The notes under the pieces were generated by a model. The model had not been told where the DNA came from and did not search any database. It saw nothing but the letters and a program-made list of their open reading frames with translations. From Talpa occidentalis (Eukaryota > Chordata > Mammalia > Eulipotyphla > Talpidae), in assembly GCF_014898055.3 (NCBI RefSeq), contig NW_023605083.1, forward strand, positions 97,040,486 to 97,104,485: DNA of 64,000 bases, written 5' to 3'. Below are positions 1-10,564 of the stretch, piece by piece. How positions within the stretch are numbered: the stretch's first letter is position 1; each line of letters begins with the position of its first letter. The translations under genes were made by a program, and so were the position numbers.

Positions 1-266
1 TTTGTTTGTTTTTGTTTATACAAGCACTGGGTACAGTCAGAAGCACGGGAGGGTGAGAGAATTCACCAGAGCCAGAGCGGGGAGCAGAGCAGGCAGAAGG
101 ACCGAAGTACACTGCTGAGGGGAGCAGCGGGCTGCAGGAGAGGTCTGCGCGCCATGCGGGACCCTCCTCCGGTGGCCGGGGAGCAGCCGGGGATCGAACC
201 GGCGCCGCAGACGCCGCGGGCAGCTTCGCAACCCAGCGCTCAACCGCTGCGCCACCGGGGAGGCCC
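1..266 (-). mobile_element. tRNA-derived SINE, antisense, 'young' subfamily, in the HS3ST3 intron
   Basis: The + strand begins with a T-rich stretch (the SINE tail in reverse) and ends with the reversed tRNA-like head at about 266. The B box reads GGTTCGATCCC on the minus strand (190-200) and the A-box region lies at about 240-255. It is GC- and CpG-rich and very close to the copy at 38,331-38,646, sharing the 'gggtacagtcagaagc' diagnostic stretch, so I infer a recent insertion. The left flank and its TSD lie outside the window. The element ends about 170 bp upstream of the splice acceptor of the coding exon. Confidence 0.88.
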
Positions 267-411
267 ATGGGATGTTAATGTGCCTTTCACTCTGAATTCT
301 GCTTGCGTTTTTTAAATGACTGCACAGCTCTTTTTCATAATAAGAGGGAGCTGGGAATAAAAGTGTCCACAATGAGAGTATGTTCAGAGAGGTGTCACCT
401 TCTGACAGGAG

Positions 412-435
412 TTTTGATCTTTTTGCTCTTCTCAG
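412..435 (+). promoter_or_regulatory. Splice acceptor (polypyrimidine tract and AG) of the HS3ST3 last exon
   Basis: A T/C-rich run ends in ctcttctcag at 435, immediately followed by coding sequence. The intron is phase 2: base 436 is the third base of an AG|G arginine codon, and the downstream frame runs open to the stop. This agrees with the two-exon structure known for HS3ST3A1 and HS3ST3B1, and the acceptor argues against an intronless retrocopy. Confidence 0.85.
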
Positions 436-1054
436 GGACCTGATGCCCAGAACCCTGGACGGCCAGATCACCATGGAGAAGACGCCCAGTTACTTTGTGA
501 CCCGGGAAGCGCCCGCGCGCATCTCGGCCATGTCCAAGGACACCAAGCTCATCGTGGTGGTGCGCGACCCGGTGACCAGGGCCATCTCGGACTACACGCA
601 GACGCTCTCCAAGCGGCCCGACATCCCCACCTTCGAGAGCTTGACGTTCAAAAACCGAACTACGGGCCTCATCGACACGTCGTGGAGCGCCATCCAGATC
701 GGCATCTACGCCAAGCACCTGGAGCACTGGCTGCGGCACTTCCCGCTCGGCCAGATGCTCTTCGTCAGCGGGGAGCGGCTCATCAGCGACCCCGCCGGCG
801 AGCTGGGCCGCGTGCAGGACTTCCTGGGCCTCAAGCGCATCATCACCGACAAGCACTTCTACTTCAACAAGACCAAGGGCTTCCCCTGCCTGAAGAAGGC
901 CGAGGGCAGCAGCAAACCCCACTGCCTGGGCAAAACCAAGGGCAGGACCCACCCCGAGATCGACCGCGAGGTGGTGCAGAGACTGCGGGAGTTCTACCGG
1001 CCCTTCAACCTGAAGTTCTACCAGATGACCGGGCACGACTTTGGCTGGGATTGA
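436..1054 (+). CDS. HS3ST3A1/HS3ST3B1: Heparan sulfate glucosamine 3-O-sulfotransferase 3 (3A1 or 3B1), terminal coding exon
   Basis: The exon encodes the last 205 residues of a Golgi type II membrane enzyme. It moves sulfate from PAPS to the 3-OH of glucosamine in heparan sulfate; the 3-OST-3 isoforms are known to make sites bound by herpesvirus gD. Numbering from the first whole codon, RDPVTRA (43-49) is the 3'-phosphate-binding strand/helix of the PAPS site, Cys151 and Cys163 are placed as the conserved disulfide pair, and KGRTHP (168-173) is the C-terminal PAPS-binding loop. N-glycosylation sequons are NRT (73) and NKT (144). The protein ends FGWD-stop (TGA 1052-1054). The membrane anchor and the start of the catalytic domain lie in exon 1, outside the window. 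The frame is intact and codons are GC-rich with many CpGs. The 3A1 and 3B1 paralogs are almost identical over this exon, so the symbol is left open; HS3ST2, HS3ST4 and HS3ST6 fit less well. Confidence 0.93.
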
Positions 1055-4000
1055 ACGCACTCCAAGGTGCAGCTTTCCCCCTTGGCTTATATATTGAGAG
1101 AGATTATATGTATGTAAAATGTACAGAAATCTATTTTATAATAATTTATTTTTAATTCATAAGCAATTAATTCACTAAGCTGCCTAGCCACACTCTTTAG
1201 AGAGTTAGCTTCATAATCTGTTAACATTCCAAAGTGTTTAACGCTAATATTTTGGGTTTTTACCCCTCACAATGGATGGTGCTTCCGTTTTTTTTTTTTC
1301 CCCCTCACCCATTCTATTTAAAAAGAAAAGCACAACTTGAGATTTTTGTTGTTACGGGTATTCAGCCTTTGATTGCCGCCTCCTCCTTGTGTCTTGGGTC
1401 GTATAGTCCACCTCCATTTCTCTCCCTGCCTGTGTACCTCAAATGAGCACTGAGCTGCCTCTGCATGCAATCTGAAGGTCAGAGCTGTTGCCGCAGCTTC
1501 CTCATGGACATGATGCCATTTCTGAGGACATAGATGCCACCATGCTAGGTTTTCCCCGAAGTCCTCTCAGCACAAGAGGGAATACTACCTTTGCAGGGAC
1601 ATCCGCATCCTTTTAGAGTTTGCATGCCAGGGTCCATTTACTTCAGCTTTTGGTTTTGAAGGATGGCCCTACCTCCTTTTCCACCCCAGTCCCTGGTTCA
1701 TTAACCAGCTTGAAGTATATGCAAATCTTAGCCCCCTCATTCCCAGGTCATGTGTATGAGATGCTTGGGTGCTGCTTTAGAAATAGACTGTGTCTTCTAA
1801 TTTGCATGAGAGCACACCACACTCCAACCTCCAGGCAGACAGTTCTGCTCTGACACACCAAAGAATCCCCTAGGCTGGCAGAACTACCTGCACAAACCCA
1901 GGGTGCTGGGTGTCAAGCCCGAGGGGTCACATGCATCCCATCTGGTCAGTGTCTACCAAGGTGCTGCTGGGTACAGAGCCAGCCCATGTTGGGCACATCC
2001 CAGTAGGCCGGCAGTTTTGATGGGGAGAAAAGACCAAGACCCCCAGAAGGGTAGGTGGCCTGATGGAAGAAGGGAATCTCTTGGGCCCCCTCTGCTTGAA
2101 CTTCCCTTTTTGGAATTCCTGGCTCATCTCAGACTGACAGGGTGTTCTGTAGCCAACAGCCAATGGTGAGGATCAGAAGTAGTTCTTGTCAAGACAGACT
2201 GGGAAAGCTGGCCCCGGCATGGCCGTCAGCACGAGTCTGATACTTGTGAAACTGTTTTAGCCAGGGCCTGCATGAAGGCTTGACAACATTTTTGCTGCTG
2301 ATGCGAAATGCTGTCCCTGTATCTCTGCGCCGAGAGAGCAACTGACATCATTTCTGATGACAAGCTAGTGGCAGCGGGTAACCACATAGCAATATCACAA
2401 AATGACACATTCACTTTATCTTTGATTCTTTAAACCAGGATGCTTTTGCCATAAAAGAAGTGGTATTTGAGTTACACTTTCATCAAGGAATATGGGGCAA
2501 AGTATACATAATGTCCCTTGGTTGGGTTGTGATACTTACAAAGGCTGCTTCTGTAACTCACGTGATTAAAGGAAGAAAACTTGTGTGAAGAGAGAGGGAG
2601 AAAACAATCATCTTTAGAAACTGGTCGAGATGTCCCTGGTCTTTATGTAATGTCTGGTTGGTCATCAGGCTTGTATTTGCCCACGGGTTTAGCCAGGGCT
2701 CACTAGCTTACACTGAGCAGGAAACTACCCTCGTGTAGGTGTGTGTTGGAGGAAGTGTGTAGGAACTCTGTGCGTTCCTCAGATGCTAGCTTCCATTCAC
2801 AGCTTTTTTACTGCTTCTACCACATAGAACACGCACTTAGGGAAACGCTGTGATTCTCCCTTCTTGCTGCTTGGGTGTCAAAGACACCTGCGTCAGGGTG
2901 CTAACTGGCGGTGCATCTCTCTGATCAGAAGGTTCATTTGAAATAAAACAGAGGACACCTCTTTGTAGCTACAGCTGAACATTGCTGCATATAAGGGAGT
3001 GTTGCTGTCCTCACCTGGTCCCGCCCCGGCCCTGCGCTGGCTGCTCGTGTTCTGTGGAATCCCCAGAACGTCAGAGAAGGTTAGTGGCTCCAAAGCGGCA
3101 GTAAAACAGGCAGGGGCTTTCCCTTCCCCTTCAGGTCCATGCTGTCTTTCCCAGCTGGGTAAGTTTTGATTAAGTTGTTTATTCCCTGCCTTAACAAAAA
3201 TAAAAACCGGAAACAGGGAATTCTCAGATAGGAGGAGGGTCATTTAGTCACGAACACTGAAGTGGGTCAAGATTCTATTCTGGGTCAAATCCTTGAATCC
3301 AAACAGATGTCGATAATTAGCTCTGATGCACCAGAGCAAGTTTTTATATGTAAGACAAATAAATCAAACTTCCTGTGCATCTCTGCCTAGTGGTCTGGTA
3401 GCTTGTACTCCCCGACTGATCCGCACACAGCATCTGCCCCAAGTTTACACCCCATCACGTGATGGTTATTCCAGGGCCGGAGCCTGTATGTCTTCCTCCC
3501 GGAGAAGTTAGGCAACACGTAAAGTTAAGCCTTGGATTTCTTCCTGCTCTAGCAATCTGCAAAGCCACCAATTTCACTTTTGCTGCTAGAAGACAAACAC
3601 CATTTCATGTTTTGGCAATTTGTCCTAGCACATGTTTTGGGTCTCTTCCAATTTATAGGAAAAGCTCTGATAGTCGTTGGAGTGCTTTATTCCTGTTTTG
3701 TTTTTCTCATTAAAACAAAAAAAAAGGTCAATAAAAAATCGGAGGGTTTGATTGTTCCTCTCTCTCCCATGCTGTCTTTGAGGTGTTTGTACAATAGTCT
3801 GTTAACTTGGTAGGTGGTACCGGAAAGGTATTTTGGTCTAGTGACTGCATAATTAATACTTAATTGGAGGATGGAAGCTGAGAACTTGTCTTCTTCGTGG
3901 GATTCTCTTTGAAAGTCATTTTGAGTGACAGATACATTCTAGACCTTCTGAGAAACACAGTTTCGGATCCCACCAGGATATTTCCATAAAAAAAGAAAAT

Positions 4001-4370
4001 GGGAGGTTCCAATAAACTAGAAACACTTAGTGTGTATGTAAAATGCTGACACAGAAGTCAATGTCACTTTTCTTTCCAGTCTATCAAGAAGGATGGTCAA
4101 TAAATCTTAAAGGTGTGGTTAGATTTTTTTTCACTTTTGTAACATTAATTTATGACTGAGTTTCATTCAGCCCAGTAATCTGAAATACCGTGCAAATTCT
4201 AGCAGTGTGTCTTCTATAACCTGGATCTTAGCATAGCCAATATGTACAAAAAAATTAAATCAAGTATTTTGTCCTATGTATAACACAAATTAATTTTACA
4301 CAGAGAAAGATGTTTCTAGGAAAATGAAATTCTGGTAATTCATACTATTGCTTTGTATGAACAAATAAAA
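1055..4370 (+). other. Probable HS3ST3 3' UTR and downstream flank
   Basis: No coding sequence is visible here. Just after the stop there is an AU-rich stretch (1,115-1,170). AATAAA hexamers occur at 2942, 3199, 3730, 4011, 4099 and 4364. The last, followed by a T-rich/GT-containing stretch, is my best guess for a distal poly-A signal, but the true 3' end cannot be set without transcripts. The stretch is strikingly free of recognisable transposons compared with the rest of the window, as expected for a conserved 3' UTR. Short open frames on both strands show no domain. Confidence 0.5.
4093..4210 (+). repeat. Diverged direct repeat, copy 1 (partner 4409-4520)
   Basis: Begins 'atggtcaataaatcttaaa' and ends 'tctagcagtgt'. 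The same order of words recurs 316 bp downstream with many substitutions and small indels (about 80-85% by eye). It carries an AATAAA hexamer at 4099. I interpret it as an old local tandem duplication at the end of the 3' UTR. Confidence 0.75.
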
Positions 4371-4408
4371 TATATTTTACCAACTTGCGGGTACTTTTGT
4401 GTTTTATT

Positions 4409-4520
4409 ATGGTCAATAAATCTTAAAGATGGGGTTAGGATTTTCTCACTTTTGTAATATCATGACTGAGTTTTATGAATCCTAGTTATCTGAAATACCA
4501 TGTAAATTCTAGCAGTGTCT
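4409..4520 (+). repeat. Diverged direct repeat, copy 2 (partner 4093-4210)
   Basis: Second copy of the local duplication. It keeps the opening 'atggtcaataaatcttaaa' and the closing 'aaattctagcagtgt' and is about 6 bp shorter, mostly through a deletion around 'taatttatg'. It also preserves the AATAAA hexamer. Confidence 0.75.
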
Positions 4521-4573
4521 ACTACTCTGCCTTGCATATGGATGGGGAAGAGTTATTTTATTCAGTAACTAAT

Positions 4574-4591
4574 CACACACACACACACACA
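4574..4591 (+). repeat. (CA)9 microsatellite
   Basis: Nine uninterrupted CA units just after the second direct-repeat copy. Confidence 0.9.
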
Positions 4592-5244
4592 GTTATCCTG
4601 AAGGCAAGTTGGTCTTTTTAGATTTTAAAAAGGATCCGATCCAAAATCCAACTAATGCATAAATATTCGGGGTGGATTTTTTGGTAACTGACTGACAGAG
4701 TGGGTGAGAGGGCTTCTGTCCCCAGTAGACGGGTGCCTCCCCTGAGGAAGTGTGTCTGTGACTCTGGCTTCCAAGGGTACCTCCGCTTCGGAGTTGGCTG
4801 CCTCAGGCAGGGCATCATCCACTCAGGCACGATGTAAACAGAACTCTGGTGGTTGGGTCATCAGATAATGTAGCATGGCCTCCTCCTGCCTGCAGAGTCT
4901 TCTCATGCCAGTTATCTGGAGATGCTTATCTGTGGGGCAGAGGCAGGAAAAAGTTTGGACAAGAGACATTTCTGTTTCTTTAACCTGAAGCAAACAATCT
5001 TCTGTTTTCTTTTGACATAGCATACCATAGATATTATTCACTATTTTAAACATTTGATTCATTCCTTGTTTTACTTAACTTTTTCAGTTTTCAATTGAGA
5101 TTTAATTTGGTACATGCCTCGTTTTGTTTTGTGTGTGTGCGTTTTTCCTTCTTTAGAGAAAGAATCAGAGGGAGAGATAACTGGTTGGGTTTTGAAGTAA
5201 CTGACACTAAGTTGATAAATTTAGACTCAGACTCCAAAGTTGCA

Positions 5245-5480
5245 ACTTTTTTTTAATTCACTTTATTGAGGTATGGTTGCCATACAAAAAGCTGTGCATG
5301 TTTTGTGTATACACCTTGATGAAATTGGAGATGAGCGTACGTGAATAAAGCCATCACCACAAATCAATGCCATGAATATAACCATCTCTTCCAAAAGTTT
5401 CCTCTTCTACCTTTTTTTGTAAAATTTTAAGTATACAATTTAGCATTTTTAACTCTAGGCACCATTGTGTACGATTGCTG
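5245..5480 (-). mobile_element. Old L1 3' end, antisense
   Basis: Starts with a T-run and 'cactttattgaggtatggt', the reversed 3' end common to L1MA-type elements, followed by degenerate 3' UTR. No coding capacity remains. Family assigned from memory of the consensus. Confidence 0.6.
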
Positions 5481-5604
5481 TCTAAACTTTATTTTGCATA
5501 ACTAACTTATTTTACTTAATCTGAAAAGGAATGTATTATAGGCTTCATTGAAAAGCTCTAGCTCTTGCCATAAAGAGGAAATAATCATAAAAATAAAATA
5601 TAAA

Positions 5605-5870
5605 TACATTGTGTATATGTACCACATCTTCTTGGGATGAGGAAAAAGACTAATTATGATAAAGTAAAAATCAAAATCAACAAGCAACTATAAACCAGAG
5701 GCACACTACGGGGCAGGGGATCGGGAGGAGAAGGGAGTAGGATCAAAACAAGGGTGGTTGGTGGGAATTGTATGGGGACTATAACCAAGATGAAAATGCA
5801 TACATTGTGCAAAGATGAAAAATGATGTAAAAATATATAAAATGAAAAAAATGAAAAAAAAAAAACAATG
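5605..5870 (+). mobile_element. 5'-inverted (twin-primed) L1 3' end
   Basis: 5605-5635 ('gtaccacatcttcttg') is antisense to the L1 ORF2 3' end, as in the full L1 at about 57,815-57,835. From about 5,645 the sequence is L1 sense: 3' UTR words such as 'aactataaaccagag', a G-rich tract at 5,708-5,760 and an A-rich tail ending near 5,870. Antisense followed by sense in one short insert is the signature of twin priming. No convincing TSD was found. Confidence 0.65.
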
Positions 5871-6454
5871 AAAACAAAGCAATGCTAGTAATTTCTAGCT
5901 AGAGGGACTTAAGCCATGTTTGCCGCGGGCTTACTCACTGTTCCTGGCAAAGGTCACTCCTGCCAAAGACCAGCACTTAACCCAGGCTCCATCTTGCCCT
6001 GAGGATGGATGAGAATTGAAGAGGGAAGGACTCTCTGTGTTAGTGTTCAGTCCACAAATGCCTACAATATGAGTACCCCCAAACCCTCCCCGGTGGTTCT
6101 CTGGGTTTTCTCACACTTTGGGAAGCACCGCTTCACACTGAGAAAAGGCTTGTGAGAGAGACACAGCATTGGGGGTCAGCTTAGCATTCTGGGAAGCAGT
6201 GAAAAGACCACCCTTCCCAAGAGTGGGACACTGGGTGTCCAGTCTTCCCTGCCACTGGGCTTTCAAATGCTGGTGTAACACAGACGGTCCCTTCCAACCT
6301 AGGAGTGTGCTGCTGGCTGAACTATGCGTGGGCCTTGAATGCTGACCTGACTCTGCACCCCATGCCATCAATTTTATGTTTTGGTTTTTTTTTTTTTTCC
6401 CCACAGAAAGGTAATAAAACATCCTACGGTACTCATTAACCTGATGGCACTGTT

Positions 6455-6600
6455 GAGAGCAGTAGTTCTTAAGCTTGGGCAAATATCCGAATGACCCGGA
6501 GAGGTCTTAAAAATAAGGAATACTAACACACCTGAGCCGGATTCCATTAGAATCTCCAGGGAGCGAGGCCTCAACATTGGTATATTTAGAAAGCTCCCCA
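6455..6600 (+). mobile_element. MER5A-like hAT element, left part, interrupted by an L1
   Basis: Contains 'gcagtagttcttaagcttgg' and, near the end, 'agaatctccagg' and 'aaagctcccca', the pattern of the small nonautonomous hAT-Charlie family MER5A. The missing right end appears at about 7,073-7,112, after the L1 fragment, so the L1 landed inside it. Confidence 0.55.
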
Positions 6601-7072
6601 AGCATGAACCTTGAGGACATTATATTAAGTGAAACAAACAACTCAGAGAAAGATAAATACTGCATGATCTCACATGTGGATTCTAAAAAAAGACAAACTC
6701 AGAGAGACAGAGTAGTGTGGTAGTTACCAGAGAGTCAAAGGGCACTAACTTTCGGTTGTGAGATGACCAAGTTTGGGGATCTAATATACATGGCGATGTT
6801 ACCTAATAATATTGTATCATATATTTGAAAGTTGCTAAGAGAGTAACCTTAAATATTCTCACCACAAAAAAGAAATGGTAATTACGGGACCGTAATTACT
6901 CATAATGGTAATTATGGGATGGAGGTGGTAGCTAATAATACTACGGTGGTAATCAGTTTGCAATTTACAAATGTATCAAATCAACACATATATACCTTAA
7001 AGTTACACAAGGTTGTGTATTCATTATATCTCAATGAAGTTTGAAAAAGTCAAGAAATAAAACAAAATTGAA
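6601..7072 (+). mobile_element. L1MA/L1MB-type 3' end, sense
   Basis: Opens with the end of ORF2 ('gaccttgaggacattatatt'-like words, the conserved loop before the C-terminus). A 3' UTR follows with 'atatttgaaagttgctaaga', 'ttctcaccacaaaaaagaaa' and 'atatctcaatgaag', then an A-rich end. Sequence on both sides looks like one MER5A element, so this is a nested insertion. Confidence 0.65.
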
Positions 7073-7112
7073 CGCCCCTTAAGAGATTCTAACTTGTAGC
7101 CAAGTTTGAGAT
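7073..7112 (+). mobile_element. MER5A-like element, right end of the interrupted copy
   Basis: 'agattctaacttgtagccaa' followed by 'gtttgagatctga' resembles the end of a MER5A element and completes the part at 6455-6600. Confidence 0.45.
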
Positions 7113-7114
7113 CT

Positions 7115-7260
7115 GAGGTTCTACAAGTGGTTCTCAGATCACACTGGCATCACCTGGGAACCTGCTAGACACTCCAGTGCTCAGGCCCCACCTATGCCTC
7201 TGAATCACAAGGTTTAACAAGGCCTCCAGCTGATTCTGATTCCTGGTTATGATTCTTATA
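7115..7260 (+). mobile_element. Second MER5-like hAT fragment
   Basis: Starts 'gtggttctcagatcacac' and contains 'catcacctgggaacctgcta', 'caggccccacc' and 'ctgattctgattcc', words typical of MER5-type elements. It directly abuts the end of the first copy. Confidence 0.5.
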
Positions 7261-7269
7261 AAGTGTGTA

Positions 7270-8423
7270 AAGTATTCCTATAAAGCATGGCTTGATAGTG
7301 CAGACTTCTCGTCAATTTAAACTTAGAGACTTTGGAGTTCTCATCAAGTACATCTCTTCTGTACCACAATTACTGAGCAGTTGCCTTTATAACTTTTAGA
7401 CCACTCTCATGGCAGTCCAGATAATGGCCACATCTGCCAAGCCTCCCTCATCTTCTTGGGCCCTCTTTTGTCAGGAAGTCACCAAGTTGTCTTCTATAAT
7501 GTGTTTCTGGAAGTAGAACAAGAGATTTATAAGGATTTTTTTTTTTAAAGAGGGTTAAAATCCTTTAAACACCTAATTTCCTTTTACCATCTAGATTTCA
7601 ATCTTCTACAATATATTTCCAGCATTTTGTGTAGCATTTCAAGAGGAACTTAGTTGCCACTTTGCAGTGGGAATGCTATGAGGGACACAGCAGTTGTGGA
7701 GCAGGTTTGCAAGGTAAGACTCTGCTACTTGCGCGGAAGTTCTTGTGCCATTTATTGAAATCACACAGGCTAGTAACAGCTGATCATGAGACAATAGTAT
7801 GAGGAATAAAGTCCAGAGGGTAAGATAGGAATGGGGGACAAAATTTTACGAGGGACAGGGAAGAGGACATTGTGACCATACATCAAGAGACATTTGTGTC
7901 AGCAAAGTATGATGTTATCACAGGCAGAGTTACCTGAGACCGCCATGGAGATAGTCATGTAATCAGGTCAACAGCGGCCCAAGCGGCCCCAGGCCTGCCT
8001 CGTGATAGAGCTATACTCCGTAGGTAGTCAAGGAATGCTTTGCTATGACTTGCAGAAAAATAGGTCACAGTTGCCCATGAGAGGCCAGCTAGAAGCCAGC
8101 ACGTAGGAACCCACAGTGTATGATTGATAATCATTTCTTTTTCTCCTTTTCAACTGAATACACACAACTGACCCCTGAATCCATCAAGGGCCACTCAGGG
8201 CCAAAGATTCCAGCTAACCGTCTTGGTCTCAATTATAACACACTCCTCTAAACTTAGAGTTCCTGTCATTAGAATGTAGCTTCATTTTTCCATTCTCATC
8301 TTTATTATTACTAGGTGTGAAAGTGATATATTAAAAATAGTCATGTTATTGTACAAAACCTCCTGTGGCAACATATCAGTAGGCTCAAAACTAGCATTCC
8401 TCATTTGGGAGTATGGGATTCAA

Positions 8424-8425
<2 letters not shown>
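7270..8425. other. Unassigned stretch
   Basis: No gene is seen. The part 7,630-8,160 has a possible antisense poly-A signal (ttattg at about 7,754) and a GC-rich patch ('cagcggcccaagcggcccc'), so it could be an unrecognised antisense LTR, but I found no ends or TSD to support that. Confidence 0.3.

Positions 8426-8478
<53 letters not shown>
8426..8478 (+). repeat. (GT)26 microsatellite
   Basis: Uninterrupted GT dinucleotides for 53 bases. Likely polymorphic in length. Confidence 0.97.
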
Positions 8479-8479
<1 letters not shown>

Positions 8480-8480
<1 letters not shown>

Positions 8481-9365
8481 AAAACTGGAAAAAAGGGCTA
8501 TAGCATACGTGAATTAATCAGGCTTTTACACCACTAGCCTCTGTAGCTAACACCTGTGGCCTTGATCATGTTAATGCAGAGGGAGCTTGCGAGCTCTGCC
8601 TGATTGTGGACACCTGGAGTGTGGGTGCGTGCACATGTGTGAGTATGCACACCTGAACCTAGAGGCTAGGCTAAAAGCAGAGGAGGAAGAGCAGCAGAAC
8701 TACAGAAGAGGCTAGATGAGACCACGAGAAAGAGGATGCTGGAGAGAGCCCAGGGGAAGAGCAGAAAGATTCATGGGGTGCTGGGGGCTCGGTTGCCTGT
8801 CTGCCTCCCAGACTCCCAGCAGGGCCTGTGCCTGCCTCCTTGCATGCCAGCCTCCCTGCCTGGTGTGCCTGTGTACCTGGTTCCCTGAGAGAATTAAAGC
8901 CTGAAAAATCCACCAAGAACTCTAGGACTGTCCTCATCCATCTGCCTGAATCCATAGTGAAACTGCCCTCTGCTTGTTGGCACTAGAAGGACCAGGTTCA
9001 TAGTTTCCTGAGAGATGAATATCAAGCCTGGAGGACCTGGGCCCTGCCTGACTTATGTGAGGGTGTGTTTCCCCTTCAGGTCCCTGTGGCCCCCTCACTG
9101 GGTAGAACCTTTCATAGTTGCTCATGGAATTCTAACCTCAAAATACCTAGACCTGGGGTATTTTCTCTTTTGATATAATTTAGCACCAGAGGAGATAACA
9201 GAGGATACCAAGTCTCTGTTGGAAGCAGTGAACAAGCAGGAAGGCTCCTGAGCTTCCTGAGGACAGTCATCTGATGTCAGAGATGCTTGGAAACTAAACT
9301 CAAGATATGACATTTCATATGAACTGGAATGCGAAGGGGCTGGAGTCAGAGATTGGATCCTTCAT
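8480..9365. other. Unassigned, no gene seen
   Basis: Unique-looking sequence. Short open frames on both strands have no recognisable domain and no splice-site support. Confidence 0.4.
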
Positions 9366-9369
9366 CTGA

Positions 9370-9510
9370 TAACTATTGAGTCCTTGTCACTACTGGAGAC
9401 ACAACTCTAAACAAGACACACTTCCTGATTCAAGGAATTCATATCCATGGGGAGCTAAAGTTGAAACCCAGATGTAGTGTGACGAGAACCACGATGAGGT
9501 GCAGTGGGAA
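9370..9510 (-). repeat. L2 LINE fragment, antisense
   Basis: Word order 'ctattgagtcc...acacaactctaaacaag...ttcctgattcaaggaa' resembles the reversed L2 3' end. Highly diverged. Confidence 0.4.
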
Positions 9511-9879
9511 CCAGCACACGAGGACCTAACTTCTGAAACAGGTAAGGTGAGCATGGAATCTACAAATTGTGTAGGATGTAACCACATAATCAGAGGGCAG
9601 GAGTTAGGGAGGCCGAGGAAGGGAGTCACACGTGCAGATAGAAATGTCATAAACTGCGGCCTGTGGGACCTGCTGGCCATTTTATACCCTGTCTTCTCTG
9701 GTCCCCATGCTCCAGGCACAATAGCCTTTCATTTCCTGGAAGGAGCCAAGTTCTCTCTGTTGCTACCATTCAACTCTTACTGCTTATGCTCATCTTTCAA
9801 ATCTCAACCACCCAGTCCAATGAATCCCTCACTTGGTCTTTTCTAACTGCCTGTCTTTTCCAACTAAGGTAGACAATTA

Positions 9880-10370
9880 TGCCATGAAACACACCTGACA
9901 TTTGCACCCGTGGGTATCCCTCTCCCATCTTGCCACAGTGCTGGACCTGTGACTGCTCCACTCAACAGAATATTGTAGAAGCAGGGCTGTGCCCTTTTCA
10001 GCACAAGCCCTGAGTTGGCTTGGCACTTCTGCATCCCCTCTCTCAGAACATTCGCTTTTGGGATGCTTCCACTGGGAACCCAGCTGAGTGCTAAGAAGAG
10101 CCCAAAATACACAGAGAGACTAAGTGTCAGCATTTTGGTCAGCCTCAGGGGAGCTCCCAGCATCTAACTTGATTCAGCTCCCGGCCTACTAGTCTGTTAC
10201 GTTGGCTGTTTCTTGAGCACTCGGCTACAGTAGATAACACGGAACAGAAGAACCACCCATTTGAGCCCAATCAATCCACAAAATGGGGAGGAATCATGAC
10301 AGCTTTTTCTCTTAAGCCACTACATTTGGGAGCAGTTTACTTTTCAATAATAGATAATTCACACAGTCAC
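9880..10370 (+). mobile_element. MLT1-type (MaLR) LTR, sense
   Basis: The 3' part holds 'tctcttaagccactacattt' and 'caataatagataatt', the conserved 3' end of MLT1 LTRs. The body is diverged and the 5' limit approximate. No internal retroviral sequence adjoins it. Confidence 0.6.
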
Positions 10371-10429
10371 CAATCTAAGTCCACTTAGCTCCTACTTTAG
10401 CTCGTGAAATCCAGTTCCTTGCCATCACA

Positions 10430-10560
10430 GCATTTGTGATTCTGTGCACCTGTGTATGTATTTGCACTTGCTTGTTGCCTTCCTCCACTGCTAGGCTGCT
10501 GTCTCCATGACAGTGGAGTCTATGACTTGTTATTCACCAACAAAGGATCTTCAAGACATC
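10430..10560 (+). repeat. L2 3' end, sense
   Basis: 'cttcctccactgctaggctg' and 'ctccatgacagtggagtcta' match the typical L2 3' region. Confidence 0.5.
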
Positions 10561-10564
10561 TAAG

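Noticed and set aside
436..1054. Possibility that the sulfotransferase exon is a retrocopy
   Set aside because: A proper polypyrimidine tract and AG precede it at the correct codon phase, no poly-A or TSD flanks it, and exon 1 sequence is absent as expected for an intron.
395..1060. Long minus-strand open frame of 221 codons opposite the HS3ST3 exon
   Set aside because: It is a shadow of the GC-rich sense coding sequence; the sense frame has clear sulfotransferase motifs.
7630..8160. Possible antisense LTR
   Set aside because: A GC-rich patch and a reversed poly-A hexamer were seen, but no TG...CA ends or TSD could be found.
8343..8537. Open frame with Cys-Val repeats, and similar frames at 12,859-13,160 and 31,066-31,454
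   Set aside because: They translate GT, GA and CA microsatellites.
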